Positions 10,762 through 21,565 of a DNA stretch of 39,636 nucleotides are shown piece by piece (the stretch's first letter is position 1; each line of letters starts with the position of its first letter). Made by a program: the position numbers and the translations under genes. Source of the DNA: Lentisphaerota bacterium (lineage in GTDB: Bacteria > Verrucomicrobiota > Kiritimatiellia > Kiritimatiellales > Pontiellaceae); assembly GCA_012729265.1 (NCBI GenBank), contig JAAYDL010000220.1, positions 1 through 39,636 on the forward strand, written 5' to 3'. Below the pieces are notes generated by a model that saw nothing but the letters and a program-made list of their open reading frames with translations, was not told the origin of the DNA and ran no database searches.

Positions 10762-12501
10762 ATGAGGTCTCTTCACATCCTGATCATTGTCTGTCTGGCG
10801 TTCACCCTACTCGGATGCAGCCGTACGGTTGACGATGTTGAAAAGTGGAAAACCAAAAACGACATCGAGAAGCTTCAGAAAGCACTTAAAGACCCAAAAG
10901 CGGAAGTGCGAAAGGCCGCTGTTCTGGCGCTGGGAGATTTAAAAAGCAGAGCCTCCGTCGACCACATGATTGCGTGCCTCAACGACGAAGATGAGGAGGT
11001 CATGCTCGCGGCACTGGATGCACTGGTTTCTATCGGCGATCTCTCGATCTCGACTCCATTGATTGCCATGCTGAAAAATGAAAGCGAAACTGCACGCCTC
11101 AAAGCAACCGAGACGCTCGGTATGCTTAAAATTTCGGTGGCTGTTTCGGGACTTACAGAAACACTGAACGATGAGGTTCCAGAAATTCAATTAGCTGCAA
11201 TTCACTCCCTGGGTCAACTCGGAGAGGTTAGTGGAAGCGCGGCGCTGATCAGCAAATTATTGTCTACGGAAAGTTCTGTAGAGATTCGCCAAGCCTGTAT
11301 TTCAGCCTTGGCCCAAACCGGAGGAAGCGACGCAGCAAACCTGCTCTTGAAAATTGAGAATTCGGGCACTCCCCCGCTCAACGAATCGGCTAAGGAAGCG
11401 CTGACCAAAATGGGAAACGCGGCCATCCAATATGCGCTGAATGCATTGAGCAACACCGACGACGCTGTCAGAGCCGGAGCCTTAAGCCTATTGCGGGAGC
11501 GTGATGTCGTGCCGACCGAAGGAAGCGAACGGATTTGGTACATATTGGCGATTGCAGATCAATCTGGGCAAGACTGTTCTGAAACAGCAGCCGCGCTCGT
11601 TGAACAAGACAGCTCTACCGTTGCGACACTCGTTGATGCCGCAGCACACCCGAGCGCTATCATTCGCGAATCCGCTTGTCTGGCGCTGGAAAGAATCGGC
11701 GAAGCCTCCTTTGATCTGATAAAAAAACGCGCCCAAAGCACCGCCGTCAAGGAGGCGAAAGACTGGTTTAACCTGCGGAAGGAATGGGAAGGTGCACCGT
11801 CGCAATATCTCGACTTCTGGGGCATGCTCTCTGCCCTCAACCCAAACTTTCCCTCGCTGGAAGATATGACCGACGAGCTCAAAAAAAGCGACCCTCAACC
11901 GGTGCGCGCGCACATCCCGATTTTGATCAGCGAACTTGCAAATAAGAACAGCGCTTCCCGTGCCAAAAAGCTTCTTCAAGAGGCGGGCGAGACCGCGCGC
12001 CTTCCGCTGATTGCCGCCATCAGCAGCGAGAACCAAGGCGTTGCGGAAGCCGCAGCCGAACTTTTGAGTGACTATGCCGATCCACGTACGTGCAACGCAC
12101 TGATGAATGCCCTGATGCTGCGACAGCAAAAGGGTGAGGACATTTCTTCATCTTCTCTCTATTCCGCGTTGGTACAATTGAACACAGAAAAGGCAGAACC
12201 CTTTCTTCTAAAAATTCGACCGTCGACCGGACGCGCCGCACAACTTCTCCGACGCCGACTCCCCGGCATTGAGATTGTTGCCGTATCTATGATTAAAACA
12301 GAGTCGGCCCCCGGCGCGCCCGTCCACTTTAGCGTAGGGCACAAAGTCGACGGGGAGATGGAAACCCTGGAGATTGTCTTTGAGAAAAACGAGCAGGGAG
12401 AATGGCACGAACGCCTTACGATAGATTCAGATGAAGACGAGCTGGAGGATCAACCCCAAAACAGCTCTTCTACACCTAAGACTCCAATCACCGAAAAATA
12501 A
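10762..12501 (+). CDS. HEAT-repeat lipoprotein
   Basis: A 579-residue protein with a lipoprotein signal (LTLLGC-like lipobox FTLLGC, Cys19), so it is probably membrane-anchored outside the cytoplasm. Residues about 25-320 are HEAT or PBS-lyase-type helical repeats, seen in runs such as DPKAEVRKAAVLALGDL, NDEDEEVMLAALDALVSIG and NDEVPEIQLAAIHSLGQLG, with further repeats near 400-440. The C-terminal about 70 residues are a different, beta-rich acidic region ending in a disordered Asp/Glu/Ser-rich tail. HEAT arrays are scaffolds; partners and role are unknown. A GTG at 10753 is an alternative start three codons upstream; neither start has a strong ribosome site. Confidence 0.75.
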   Translation: MRSLHILIIVCLAFTLLGCSRTVDDVEKWKTKNDIEKLQKALKDPKAEVRKAAVLALGDLKSRASVDHMIACLNDEDEEVMLAALDALVSIGDLSISTPLIAMLKNESETARLKATETLGMLKISVAVSGLTETLNDEVPEIQLAAIHSLGQLGEVSGSAALISKLLSTESSVEIRQACISALAQTGGSDAANLLLKIENSGTPPLNESAKEALTKMGNAAIQYALNALSNTDDAVRAGALSLLRERDVVPTEGSERIWYILAIADQSGQDCSETAAALVEQDSSTVATLVDAAAHPSAIIRESACLALERIGEASFDLIKKRAQSTAVKEAKDWFNLRKEWEGAPSQYLDFWGMLSALNPNFPSLEDMTDELKKSDPQPVRAHIPILISELANKNSASRAKKLLQEAGETARLPLIAAISSENQGVAEAAAELLSDYADPRTCNALMNALMLRQQKGEDISSSSLYSALVQLNTEKAEPFLLKIRPSTGRAAQLLRRRLPGIEIVAVSMIKTESAPGAPVHFSVGHKVDGEMETLEIVFEKNEQGEWHERLTIDSDEDELEDQPQNSSSTPKTPITEK

Positions 12502-12736
12502 ACCCCCCATTCTATCTGGAAGCCCGCCTTTTTGTGGGGCTGGAACGGGAAACGCCCTTCCAGCCGTGCCGGGACGCGCAGCGAGGCTGAAAACGTGGAA
12601 GTCAACGTTTTCAACCAATCCCATCCATAATTTTTCGGCGGAATTTCAATCGTTAATATGCTCTGGCACCCCAACCCCAAATGCGCAGTGCATTCGGATG
12701 AAATAGAGTCGAACAGGTAAAGAACCCTCCAAACCC

Positions 12737-14134
12737 CTATTCCGCTGCCTTTGAAAAGCTTCTCTTCGCCATAACCTCATATGAATCCAATGTTACTTGG
12801 GGAACCTCTTCTCGCCGGGTGTTTGTTCCGGCAACGCGGACGGCTTCGACAACCAGCTTTTCGGAGGTCACCTTAACATTAACAAACACCCCCGGCTCCA
12901 TTTCCAGCATCGTTGTGGTCCTGAAAGGGTAATACTGCGCCGACCGCTCGTCCGTGGCGTCATAGAACTTGGGGCCGGTAGCGCCCGCGATCGAATAGAT
13001 CGTGCCGTTGGGAGTGGGACTGTAGTCGATGGCTTCAATGGCCGAATCGGTTCCAATCTTGATGGGATTGGAGCGCGCGTAGGTGTGGTCGTGGCCGGCG
13101 AAAACAATGTCGACCTCGTAATCGGAAAAAATCTTTCCGTAGGTGCTTCGGACGACCGGCTCTTTCCATTTTTCGAAATACCGGTTTCCGAACGGCCCGA
13201 TATGGCACAGCACGATGGTGTACTGGCTCAACTTACGGGCGCGGTCATGCTCCAATATGTTCTTCAGCCATTGCGCCTGGATGGCATGCTGTGGGTCTGT
13301 AACCATGGTGTTGAGCACGACAAAGAATACGTTATTGTAGTAGAAATAATACGACTGGCTCTTGTTGTGATCCGATTCGCAGCCGTTGTCGGGGAAGGTG
13401 ATAAACGAGTTGAATATGGTGCTTTCCCCAAACTTGTAAACGTTGTCGCCCGTCGTCCAATAGGTATCGTGGTTGCCCTGCGTGGCGACGACCGGCGTTC
13501 TTTCGTTGAATTCGTTGGCGGCGCTGGTGTAGCTGAGGATTTCATTCGGATACTTTGAAATCTCGTTCACGATATCTCCCGCCATGAGGAAAAACTTGTT
13601 ATTGCTGTCGAAGGCGTTGGCCGCCTGCATGACGTGGCTCATCATGGCATTGGTGCCGCTCTGGGGGTCGGCCACCACGGTGAAACTAAACTCCGCTCCC
13701 GCTCCGCTTGTCTCGTGATGGAAGACCTTCGACCAAGCCCCGACCTCGCCCATGCGGTACCTGTATTTCGTGTTCCTCTGGAGTCCTGCGACACGCCCGC
13801 GGAAAATGTTCCTAGGAGAGATGGTCCCTATTTCACCGGACAAGGAGAACGGCTCGCCCGCAACTGCAATCTCCCGCGCGTTCAGGAAATCGAGATCGTC
13901 TTCAGCCGTAATTTGAATCTTTTGAACAGGGATGGCTGCGTCGTTGTGCCACTGCACCAAAAACTCGCTCGAACTGTCCTCTCCAAAGTTGGTAGTGATG
14001 TTGTATGGCGGCTCGCATGGCGGTGTGGAAGGCGGCGCGGGAATGTCCACAATCACCTTCGCGCAACCGCCTAGCAACACACTCAAGCAAAGCGTGGCCG
14101 TACCCATCAACGAAGATATCCATCTGTTTTTCAT
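12737..14134 (-). CDS. Metallophosphoesterase lipoprotein, purple-acid-phosphatase-like
   Basis: A 465-residue exported protein with lipobox LLGGC (Cys24). Residues about 40-145 form a fibronectin-III-like N-domain ending LQRNTKYRYRMG, as in purple acid phosphatases. The calcineurin-like phosphoesterase core follows with metal-site motifs in order: D156 (VVADPQ), GD187, GN221-H222-D, H311 (LCHIGPFG) and GH348-D-H350. The Tyr that usually follows the second motif in true purple acid phosphatases (GDxxY) is not evident: the sequence reads GDIVNE. A related phosphodiesterase or phosphatase is therefore possible. The start at 14134 has AAGGAG and removes an unlikely 75-residue extension. Divergent from the secreted helical-repeat gene at 14417. 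Confidence 0.85.
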   Translation of the reverse strand: MKNRWISSLMGTATLCLSVLLGGCAKVIVDIPAPPSTPPCEPPYNITTNFGEDSSSEFLVQWHNDAAIPVQKIQITAEDDLDFLNAREIAVAGEPFSLSGEIGTISPRNIFRGRVAGLQRNTKYRYRMGEVGAWSKVFHHETSGAGAEFSFTVVADPQSGTNAMMSHVMQAANAFDSNNKFFLMAGDIVNEISKYPNEILSYTSAANEFNERTPVVATQGNHDTYWTTGDNVYKFGESTIFNSFITFPDNGCESDHNKSQSYYFYYNNVFFVVLNTMVTDPQHAIQAQWLKNILEHDRARKLSQYTIVLCHIGPFGNRYFEKWKEPVVRSTYGKIFSDYEVDIVFAGHDHTYARSNPIKIGTDSAIEAIDYSPTPNGTIYSIAGATGPKFYDATDERSAQYYPFRTTTMLEMEPGVFVNVKVTSEKLVVEAVRVAGTNTRREEVPQVTLDSYEVMAKRSFSKAAE

Positions 14135-14416
14135 AACTATTTCTCCTTCTTCTTCAACATAAATAACCACCGGCACCGCATGGGTTTGCCGACCATCGAC
14201 CAAGGACGGCCCAGTATTGAGCGTTCCCGCCGAAACTAAACAGGGAGACCCACTATAGGTTATTATTTGATACAAACAACCCTTTCCCGGACCTTTTTGC
14301 ATGCCATTTCGGCATAAACGGCAAGAACACAATCCACTCTTCTTATCTTGCATTTTCAATCCCGCTATGAATTATGAATTCAAACCAAATGTGATTTAAA
14401 AAAATGGGGGCTAGAC

Positions 14417-16804
14417 ATGAGGACAGGGCGAAGAATTTTTCTTATTCTTTCGGTATGGCTTGGCTTGACGGGTATGGCCGGAGAATCACTGGCTGGGAAC
14501 TATTGGGACTGGATGGATATGAGCGCGGAGCAAGAGGCATTCTGCGAAACGTACATGCCGCCGTTCCTTGAAATCCGCAAACAGCTGGGCGACGAAGCTG
14601 CATTAAAGGAACTCGACCGCCTCTTTTTCCTTTCTGCGGAACGATTTGGCTCCGAGAGTTTTTTCTATCGCATCGTTTGGTACGAAGCGCAGGTTCATAG
14701 TGGCAAGGAGGAGGAGGCGTGGGGCCTGACCCTGTTCCAGTATCTATGGAAGCGAAGACTGCATGCAGATCCGGACCTGATCCAGTACCTCTCCTCCAGC
14801 GAATATCTCCTGCTGGACAACATCATCGAGTACTGCTACAGCCTAGGTATGGGCGCACTCGCCAGTTCCTACGTGATGATCATCGAAGACAACCTCGAGC
14901 GTAATCTTGGGTTCGACATGTCCAGAACAAGTTACAAGGAAGTGGGAACTCTCTTTTCGTTTCTTCCCGAGGCCCGAAAGCGCGACTACCCGATCTTTAA
15001 CCATACGCTAGACAATTTCGACATCGACGAAAACGAGTCGCTTCGGGACTTCATCTACTATCCGAACATTTATGGAATCAGGACTGTTGCCAAAAATGCC
15101 AAGAAATCAGGCGATTGGATCACCGCCGCTGAATTGAGCGACTGGATGATCCAGTATTGCGACGAATATATGATCGACCAGAGCAACATGAAGGAGGAAA
15201 TCTGCGACGAAACCGGTTACGCCGGACGCAAGACACTGTCCGAAATTGCCCTTTTGCATGGCTATCCCGACGAGTCGGCCCGCTTTTTAGAGGATTTTAT
15301 CGAGCGGGCGGAAGGCTACTACCACACCGTTCCCCAGGATCTGCTCAAAGCGAAGCTCGAACTCGCCGTCATCCAGATCATTACGGGAGAGTTGACCGAA
15401 GAGGCCCTCGAAATGGCAAACCGGGCGGTGGAAGCCAGCGAACGGGACATTTATCCGTCGCGTACGGAAACCCTGACCGCCCACCTAAACCGGGCCCGGG
15501 TCTACCACGCTCTCGGCTATTGCGAACGAGCGTGGGAAATGGTCGATGAACTGCTCGACCAAACGTCCCGAGACGTGAATCCATATCACTGGGTCTTTAT
15601 GCTCAATACGGCCATCGACCTAGCACTTGCCGATGGCGCTCAACGCCCGGAACTTGAATCGTGGCTGATACTTGCCTTGGACAACGCCCGGAAGACGGGA
15701 AACAAGTTTGACGAACTTCCGCTCTATGAAAAATATGCCTGCTTCCTTGCCATGAAGGGACGATTGGCCGAAGCCGTATACGTCCAGCAGGAAGCGGTCC
15801 GGCTCGCCGAAGCGATGGCGCTGTCCAAGCGTCTTGAGGACAACTTGGCCGTTCTGAAAAACCTCATTGTGCAGCTTCCTCAAGAGGTAGCCAATAATGC
15901 GCCGCAGGAAAGCGAAAGCATGGCCGACACCACGCCTCCGAATGCGGACAACGCAACAAGCGAACCGAACCAGCCGAAGATCGCCACTCTAGGAAACGGC
16001 GGCGAAGCCATCACAGTATTCCAAATGAAAACGGTGGACATCCAACCACGGACTAGCGTCTCTGCGGCGTTGCCCGGCCAAGAGGCCTACGGTCGGTTCT
16101 ACCTCACCAATCCATCGACCACTCTCGTTGCGGGACGGATGCAACTGCACGGACCACTGGCCGATGGAACTTGGCTGGACGACCACTGGATGACGATCAG
16201 TGCGAGCCCGTCGTTTGCGGAATCGGTTGTCGAGCACGACATCTTGATGCCGGCGGGCGGAACCTACGTCATCGATATCACCGGCCTGCCTTCCGAGGAT
16301 GGTACCGGAACAGAAATTCGCTGCATTTGGACTCCAACCGGACGCACCAACGGTAAGGTTACGGCGTCGTGGATATTTGAAGCCAACCAAACGGGGAAAC
16401 GCACGGCGGTCATCGATGCCCACGAGCTGAACGATAACCCCTACTATCTCATTCCAATCCGGCACATGATCCAACGGCGGGATAATCAACGGCGGCAAAG
16501 CGTCGACTTTTCGATCGAGGCTTCCGCCCTCACTCGAATTGAAGCCTACGACGCCAGGACTGGAAGGCTCCTAGCAATCGATGCCGATGGCGACGGCGAC
16601 TTCTTGGGCCGCGGCGACCTTGTCGCAGTCGACTCAAACCGGAACAACCTACCGGACGTCGAATTTGAGAAAGGACAGAGCAATGCATCCATCATTCTCT
16701 ACGTCAAGCCGGACGACGGCAACACGCACACCGAACTCTCGATCCGCCTGCTCGAAAATGGAACATGGAGAACCGACGCCATCGACACCATCAAAGGTCG
16801 CTAA
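14417..16804 (+). CDS. Secreted helical-repeat (TPR-like) protein with C-terminal beta domain and Ca-binding-like loop
   Basis: A 795-residue exported protein with a signal peptide ending near ESLAG (residue 26). Residues about 40-480 are alpha-helical with TPR-like pairs, for example ARVYHALGYCERAWEMVDELL and YEKYACFLAMKGRLAEAVYVQQEAVRLAEAM (segments near 360-470). A low-complexity Asn/Glu/Pro linker at about 490-520 leads to a beta-rich region (about 525-680). Residues about 721-745 read DADGDGDFLGRGD then DSNRNNLPD, resembling calcium-binding or dockerin-like loops. I do not recognise the family. The TPR part suggests protein binding. GGGGG lies 7 bases before the ATG. It shares an upstream region of about 280 bp with the divergent phosphoesterase. 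Confidence 0.7.
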   Translation: MRTGRRIFLILSVWLGLTGMAGESLAGNYWDWMDMSAEQEAFCETYMPPFLEIRKQLGDEAALKELDRLFFLSAERFGSESFFYRIVWYEAQVHSGKEEEAWGLTLFQYLWKRRLHADPDLIQYLSSSEYLLLDNIIEYCYSLGMGALASSYVMIIEDNLERNLGFDMSRTSYKEVGTLFSFLPEARKRDYPIFNHTLDNFDIDENESLRDFIYYPNIYGIRTVAKNAKKSGDWITAAELSDWMIQYCDEYMIDQSNMKEEICDETGYAGRKTLSEIALLHGYPDESARFLEDFIERAEGYYHTVPQDLLKAKLELAVIQIITGELTEEALEMANRAVEASERDIYPSRTETLTAHLNRARVYHALGYCERAWEMVDELLDQTSRDVNPYHWVFMLNTAIDLALADGAQRPELESWLILALDNARKTGNKFDELPLYEKYACFLAMKGRLAEAVYVQQEAVRLAEAMALSKRLEDNLAVLKNLIVQLPQEVANNAPQESESMADTTPPNADNATSEPNQPKIATLGNGGEAITVFQMKTVDIQPRTSVSAALPGQEAYGRFYLTNPSTTLVAGRMQLHGPLADGTWLDDHWMTISASPSFAESVVEHDILMPAGGTYVIDITGLPSEDGTGTEIRCIWTPTGRTNGKVTASWIFEANQTGKRTAVIDAHELNDNPYYLIPIRHMIQRRDNQRRQSVDFSIEASALTRIEAYDARTGRLLAIDADGDGDFLGRGDLVAVDSNRNNLPDVEFEKGQSNASIILYVKPDDGNTHTELSIRLLENGTWRTDAIDTIKGR

Positions 16805-16931
16805 ACCGGCAATTGGAGAAAGGGGTTCGCTTGAAAGCAACCCCTGCTTGGCGGCAACGCCCTTGACTCTCCGATACCGTTTTATCTCGGCTCGTTGGGA
16901 ATCTCATCCCTGTTACATGTCGGTCTGACGT

Positions 16932-16967
16932 ACAAGAAAACCCGGCCTCCATGTGAAAGCCGGGTTT
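16932..16967 (-). terminator. Rho-independent terminator of groEL
   Basis: A 9-bp stem (AAACCCGGC at 16938-16946, GCCGGGTTT at 16959-16967). On the minus strand it runs into TTTTCTTG, about 60 bp after the groEL stop. Confidence 0.8.
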
Positions 16968-17028
16968 ATTCATCTGCTGAACGGGTCAGCAATCGTGCGC
17001 CCCGTAAGAGCGGGGCGCACGGGGTAAC

Positions 17029-18654
<1,626 letters not shown>

Positions 18655-18668
18655 TTAAAATCTCCTTT

Positions 18669-18766
18669 CAGTCGATAAATCCGAATTTATAATCCCTAAG
18701 CACGAAACGGTATAATATTCTCATTTGGAGTTTGTTTCGGATTTCGGGGTTCGGATTTCGAAATTG
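18669..18766. repeat. Degenerate inverted-repeat element between groES and groEL
   Basis: The left part carries AAATCCGAA and CACGAAAC. The right part carries GTTTCGGATTTCGG and TTCGGATTTCGAAATT, which pair with the left as an imperfect inverted repeat around an AT-rich centre. A related element lies at 19113-19213, and a third, partial one at about 32618-32662. All are intergenic. Confidence 0.6.
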
Positions 18767-18768
18767 AA

Positions 18769-19056
18769 CTACCCAATCACTGCCAGAATATCGTCCTCAC
18801 GCATGATCTGATATTCCTTGCCGTCCATCTTCACTTCGGTGCCGCCGTATTTCGGCATCAGCACCACATCGCCGACCTTGACATTGAACGGAACTTTTTT
18901 CCCGTTATCGTCGATCTTCCCCGTTCCCACGGCAATCACTTTGCCTTGCTGCGGCTTTTCCTTCGCCGAATCAGGGATAATGATTCCGCCTTTAACGGCC
19001 TCTTCTTCCTTAATCGGTTCAACCAATACGCGTTCGCCCAATGGTTTAATCTTCAT
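18769..19056 (-). CDS. groES: Co-chaperonin GroES (10 kDa)
   Basis: A 95-residue co-chaperonin that caps the GroEL ring. [14 protein letters not shown] opens the beta-barrel; the mobile loop is the segment [20 protein letters not shown], followed by [23 protein letters not shown] and the end EDDILAVIG. The start at 19056 is fixed by AAGGAG about 10 bases upstream and by alignment to the family; the open frame extends 30 codons further through repeat DNA. It sits between dnaK and groEL on the same strand. Confidence 0.97.
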   Translation of the reverse strand: MKIKPLGERVLVEPIKEEEAVKGGIIIPDSAKEKPQQGKVIAVGTGKIDDNGKKVPFNVKVGDVVLMPKYGGTEVKMDGKEYQIMREDDILAVIG

Positions 19057-19112
19057 ATATACTTCTCTCCTTTTAGTTACTAGACTCTCGGCGGAACCCT
19101 CCGCCTCGTTAA

Positions 19113-19213
19113 AAAATCGAAACTCTAAGTCCGAAACCCGAAACAATACCCAAAACCTGAATCTTAAAACCTTGAGTATTCAACTTTGTTTCGGATTTCG
19201 AAATTCGGATTTA
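19113..19213. repeat. Degenerate inverted-repeat element between dnaK and groES
   Basis: The left arm contains AAATCGAAA, GTCCGAAACCCGAAAC; the right arm contains GTTTCGGATTTCGAAATTC then GGATTT. It is similar in size and arm sequence to the element at 18669-18766. It ends within a few bases of the dnaK stop codon and lies in the groES upstream region, so it could carry promoter or RNA-structure effects. Confidence 0.6.
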
Positions 19214-19214
19214 G

Positions 19215-21146
19215 TTATTTATCCGTATCGTCGTCCATCATTTCAAAGTCCGCTTCTTCGACATCCGAAGCGGGCTTCTCTCCCGCTGAAGACGCTCCGG
19301 CATCTGCTCCCGCCTGCTCCGCACCCGGCTGACCCTGTGCATTGGCATACATTTCGGTTGCAGCGGCCTGCATCTTTTCGTTCAGCGCATCCAGCGCGCT
19401 CTTCATGCCGTCGTAATCTTCCGACTCAATCGCCTTTTTGACCGGCTCAATCGCCGCTTCCACTTCGGCCTTCTTGTCTTCAGAAATCTTATCCCCGTTT
19501 TCCTTGAGGAATTTTTCGGTCTGGAAGACGGTCGAATCCGCCTGATTTTTCAAATCGACCTTCTGCTTCAGCTTTTCATCTTCTGCCGCATGCACCTCGG
19601 CGTCTTTCACCATCTGTTTGATCTCTTCATCGGATAATCCGCTGGAGTTCGTGATGGTGATATGCTGCATCTTTCCGGTGCCCAGATCCTTCGCGCTGAC
19701 CTTTACAATACCGTTGGCATCAATATCGAACGTTACTTCAATCTGAGGCGTACCGCGCGGGGCCGGCGGAATTCCGTCGAGATTAAAGCTGCCGATCACC
19801 TTATTATCGCGCGCCATTTTACGTTCGCCCTGCAGCACCTTAATTTCCACGGCAGGCTGGTTGTCGGAGGCGGTTGAGAAAATTTCGCTCTTTTTCGCCG
19901 GAATCGTCGTATTACGCTCAATCAACGGCGTGGAAATTCCACCCATCGTTTCAATACCGAGCGTCAGCGGAGTCACGTCAAGTAGGAGCACATCCTTCAC
20001 TTCGCCCTTCAGAACCCCGCCCTGAATCGATGCACCGACCGCAACCACTTCGTCGGGGTTCACTCCCTTATGCGGCTCCTTACCAAAGATTTCCCTTACG
20101 GAACTCTGTACCTTCGGCATACGGGTTGATCCGCCCACTAAAATCACTTCGTCCACTTCAGATGCACTGAGGCCCGAGTCCGACAAGCAGACACGCATCG
20201 GCTGAATGGTCTTGGTGATCAGATCATCGCACAGCTCTTCAAGTTTTGCGCGGCTGAGCGTCACATTCAAGTGCTTCGGTCCGGTCGCATCGGCGGTAAT
20301 GAACGGCAGGTTGATTTCGGTCGACTGCGAGCTGGAGAGTTCGCACTTCGCCTTTTCCGCCGCTTCCTTCAGACGCTGCAGCACCATCGGATCGGCTGAA
20401 AGGTCGATGCCTTGATCCGCCTTAAAGCCGGCGACCAGCCAATTAATAATCTTCTGGTCAAAGTCGTCCCCGCCGAGATGGCCGTCCCCGCTGGTGGCCG
20501 TCACTTCAAAAACGCCGTCGCCGATGTCGAGAATCGACACGTCGAACGTACCGCCGCCCAAGTCATAAATCGCAATCTTCTCTTCCGACTTTTTGTCCAG
20601 ACCATAGGCCAGGGATGCCGCCGTCGGCTCGTTGATAATACGCAGCACTTCCAGACCGGCAATTTTACCGGCGTCCTTCGTTGCCTGACGCTGGGAGTCG
20701 TTAAAATAGGCCGGAACCGTAATCACGGCCTGGGACACCGTTTCGCCCAGATAGGCTTCTGCGTCGGTTTTCAGCTTCTGGAGAATCATCGCGGAAATTT
20801 CCGGCGGAGAATAGACCTTGTCGCCGATTTTAATGTGCGCATCGCCGTTTTTCGCCTTCACCACGTCATAGGGCACCAAATCAATTTCGTGGGCAACCTC
20901 ATCATACTTACGGCCCATAAAACGCTTCACGGAAAAGATGGTCTGCTTCGGGTTGGTCACGGCCTGACGTTTTGCCGCAGTGCCCACCAAGCGCTCACCG
21001 TTTTTCGTGAAAGCCACAATCGAAGGCGTGGTACGTCCGCCCTCTGCATTTGGGATAACCGTCGGCTCGCCGCCTTCCATAACAGCCATACACGAGTTGG
21101 TCGTACCGAGGTCGATACCCAACACTTTAGATCCTGCTTTACTCAT
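19215..21146 (-). CDS. dnaK: Chaperone DnaK (Hsp70)
   Basis: A 643-residue Hsp70 that binds unfolded peptides under ATP control. The nucleotide-binding domain (about 1-385) begins [18 protein letters not shown] and contains [39 protein letters not shown] and [11 protein letters not shown]. The linker [16 protein letters not shown] leads to the substrate domain, then an alpha lid and a disordered tail ending with the conserved acidic [18 protein letters not shown] precedes the ATG. No grpE or dnaJ is adjacent. No CIRCE inverted repeat (TTAGCACTC / GAGTGCTAA) was found upstream of dnaK or groES, so heat-shock control must use another signal. Confidence 0.97.
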   Translation of the reverse strand: MSKAGSKVLGIDLGTTNSCMAVMEGGEPTVIPNAEGGRTTPSIVAFTKNGERLVGTAAKRQAVTNPKQTIFSVKRFMGRKYDEVAHEIDLVPYDVVKAKNGDAHIKIGDKVYSPPEISAMILQKLKTDAEAYLGETVSQAVITVPAYFNDSQRQATKDAGKIAGLEVLRIINEPTAASLAYGLDKKSEEKIAIYDLGGGTFDVSILDIGDGVFEVTATSGDGHLGGDDFDQKIINWLVAGFKADQGIDLSADPMVLQRLKEAAEKAKCELSSSQSTEINLPFITADATGPKHLNVTLSRAKLEELCDDLITKTIQPMRVCLSDSGLSASEVDEVILVGGSTRMPKVQSSVREIFGKEPHKGVNPDEVVAVGASIQGGVLKGEVKDVLLLDVTPLTLGIETMGGISTPLIERNTTIPAKKSEIFSTASDNQPAVEIKVLQGERKMARDNKVIGSFNLDGIPPAPRGTPQIEVTFDIDANGIVKVSAKDLGTGKMQHITITNSSGLSDEEIKQMVKDAEVHAAEDEKLKQKVDLKNQADSTVFQTEKFLKENGDKISEDKKAEVEAAIEPVKKAIESEDYDGMKSALDALNEKMQAAATEMYANAQGQPGAEQAGADAGASSAGEKPASDVEEADFEMMDDDTDK

Positions 21147-21303
21147 ATTATCTCTCCTGTTTCAAATTGGTTTTAACGGGACTCTCTATAACAAAAAGCG
21201 TGCCAGCTGGAGGGATGCGTGACTCGTGATGCGTAATGCGCTGACGGTGTTCAACTTAACCACAGAGCACTTAAAACCTAAAACTCCGCTTGCGCCACCG
21301 GAC

Positions 21304-21344
21304 TGTCCCACTTTCGCCACAAACCCTGTCCCACCTGCGCCATC
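21304..21344. repeat. Short direct repeat TGTCCCACNTNCGCCA
   Basis: TGTCCCACTTTCGCCAC (21304-21320) and TGTCCCACCTGCGCCAT (21328-21344) are two copies 24 bp apart. Weaker related strings stand on both sides (TGCGCCACC at 21291, GTGTCACACC near 21345). Confidence 0.55.
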
Positions 21345-21518
21345 GTGTCACACCCTGGAAGCCTTCGCCGTGGGTATAAACATTAAAAACGCCGTCGAGT
21401 GCCTACGTCACCCTGCGGGCCGGCGCACTCCAAAATGTTCCCCTTTTGCTGCCAAAACGCAGAGAACAGGAACTCGGATTTCAGAATTTAGAAACAGCCG
21501 CGCTAATCAGTGCGCTCA

Positions 21519-21553
21519 GCTGCTTCCGCTTTCGAAATCGAAAGCGAAGCAGC
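21519..21553 (-). terminator. Strong hairpin after the giant gene
   Basis: Arms of 15-16 bases (21519-21534 and 21539-21553) pair perfectly except for one bulged base, with a 4-base loop. It begins 12 bp beyond the stop of the giant gene. There is no T-run, so it may be a terminator of a non-classical kind or a 3'-end stabiliser. Confidence 0.5.
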
Positions 21554-21565
21554 CGTTGATATCCT

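Larger units (their letters stand above)
21147..21565. other. Intergenic region between dnaK and the giant gene, packed with short repeats
   Basis: No gene is supported in this 419-bp gap. It holds, in order: a low-complexity run built on CGTGA/TGCGTAATGCG (about 21218-21245), the string TTAACCACAGAGCAC (about 21256-21270), a 24-bp-period repeat (21304-21344), a patch with CGGATTTCAGAATTTAG, and a strong hairpin at 21519-21553. The dnaK promoter should lie near the right-to-left start of the dnaK transcript around 21150-21230. Confidence 0.6.

Noticed and set aside
12589-12612. Perfect 8-bp hairpin (GAAAACGT / ACGTTTTC) after the HEAT lipoprotein gene taken as a terminator
   Set aside because: No T-run follows on either strand. 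It may be a small repeat or chance; the evidence is too thin for a call.
19057-19214. CIRCE heat-shock operator upstream of groES
   Set aside because: Neither TTAGCACTC nor GAGTGCTAA nor a close variant in the right spacing is present. The visible inverted repeat is of the TTTCGGATTT type.
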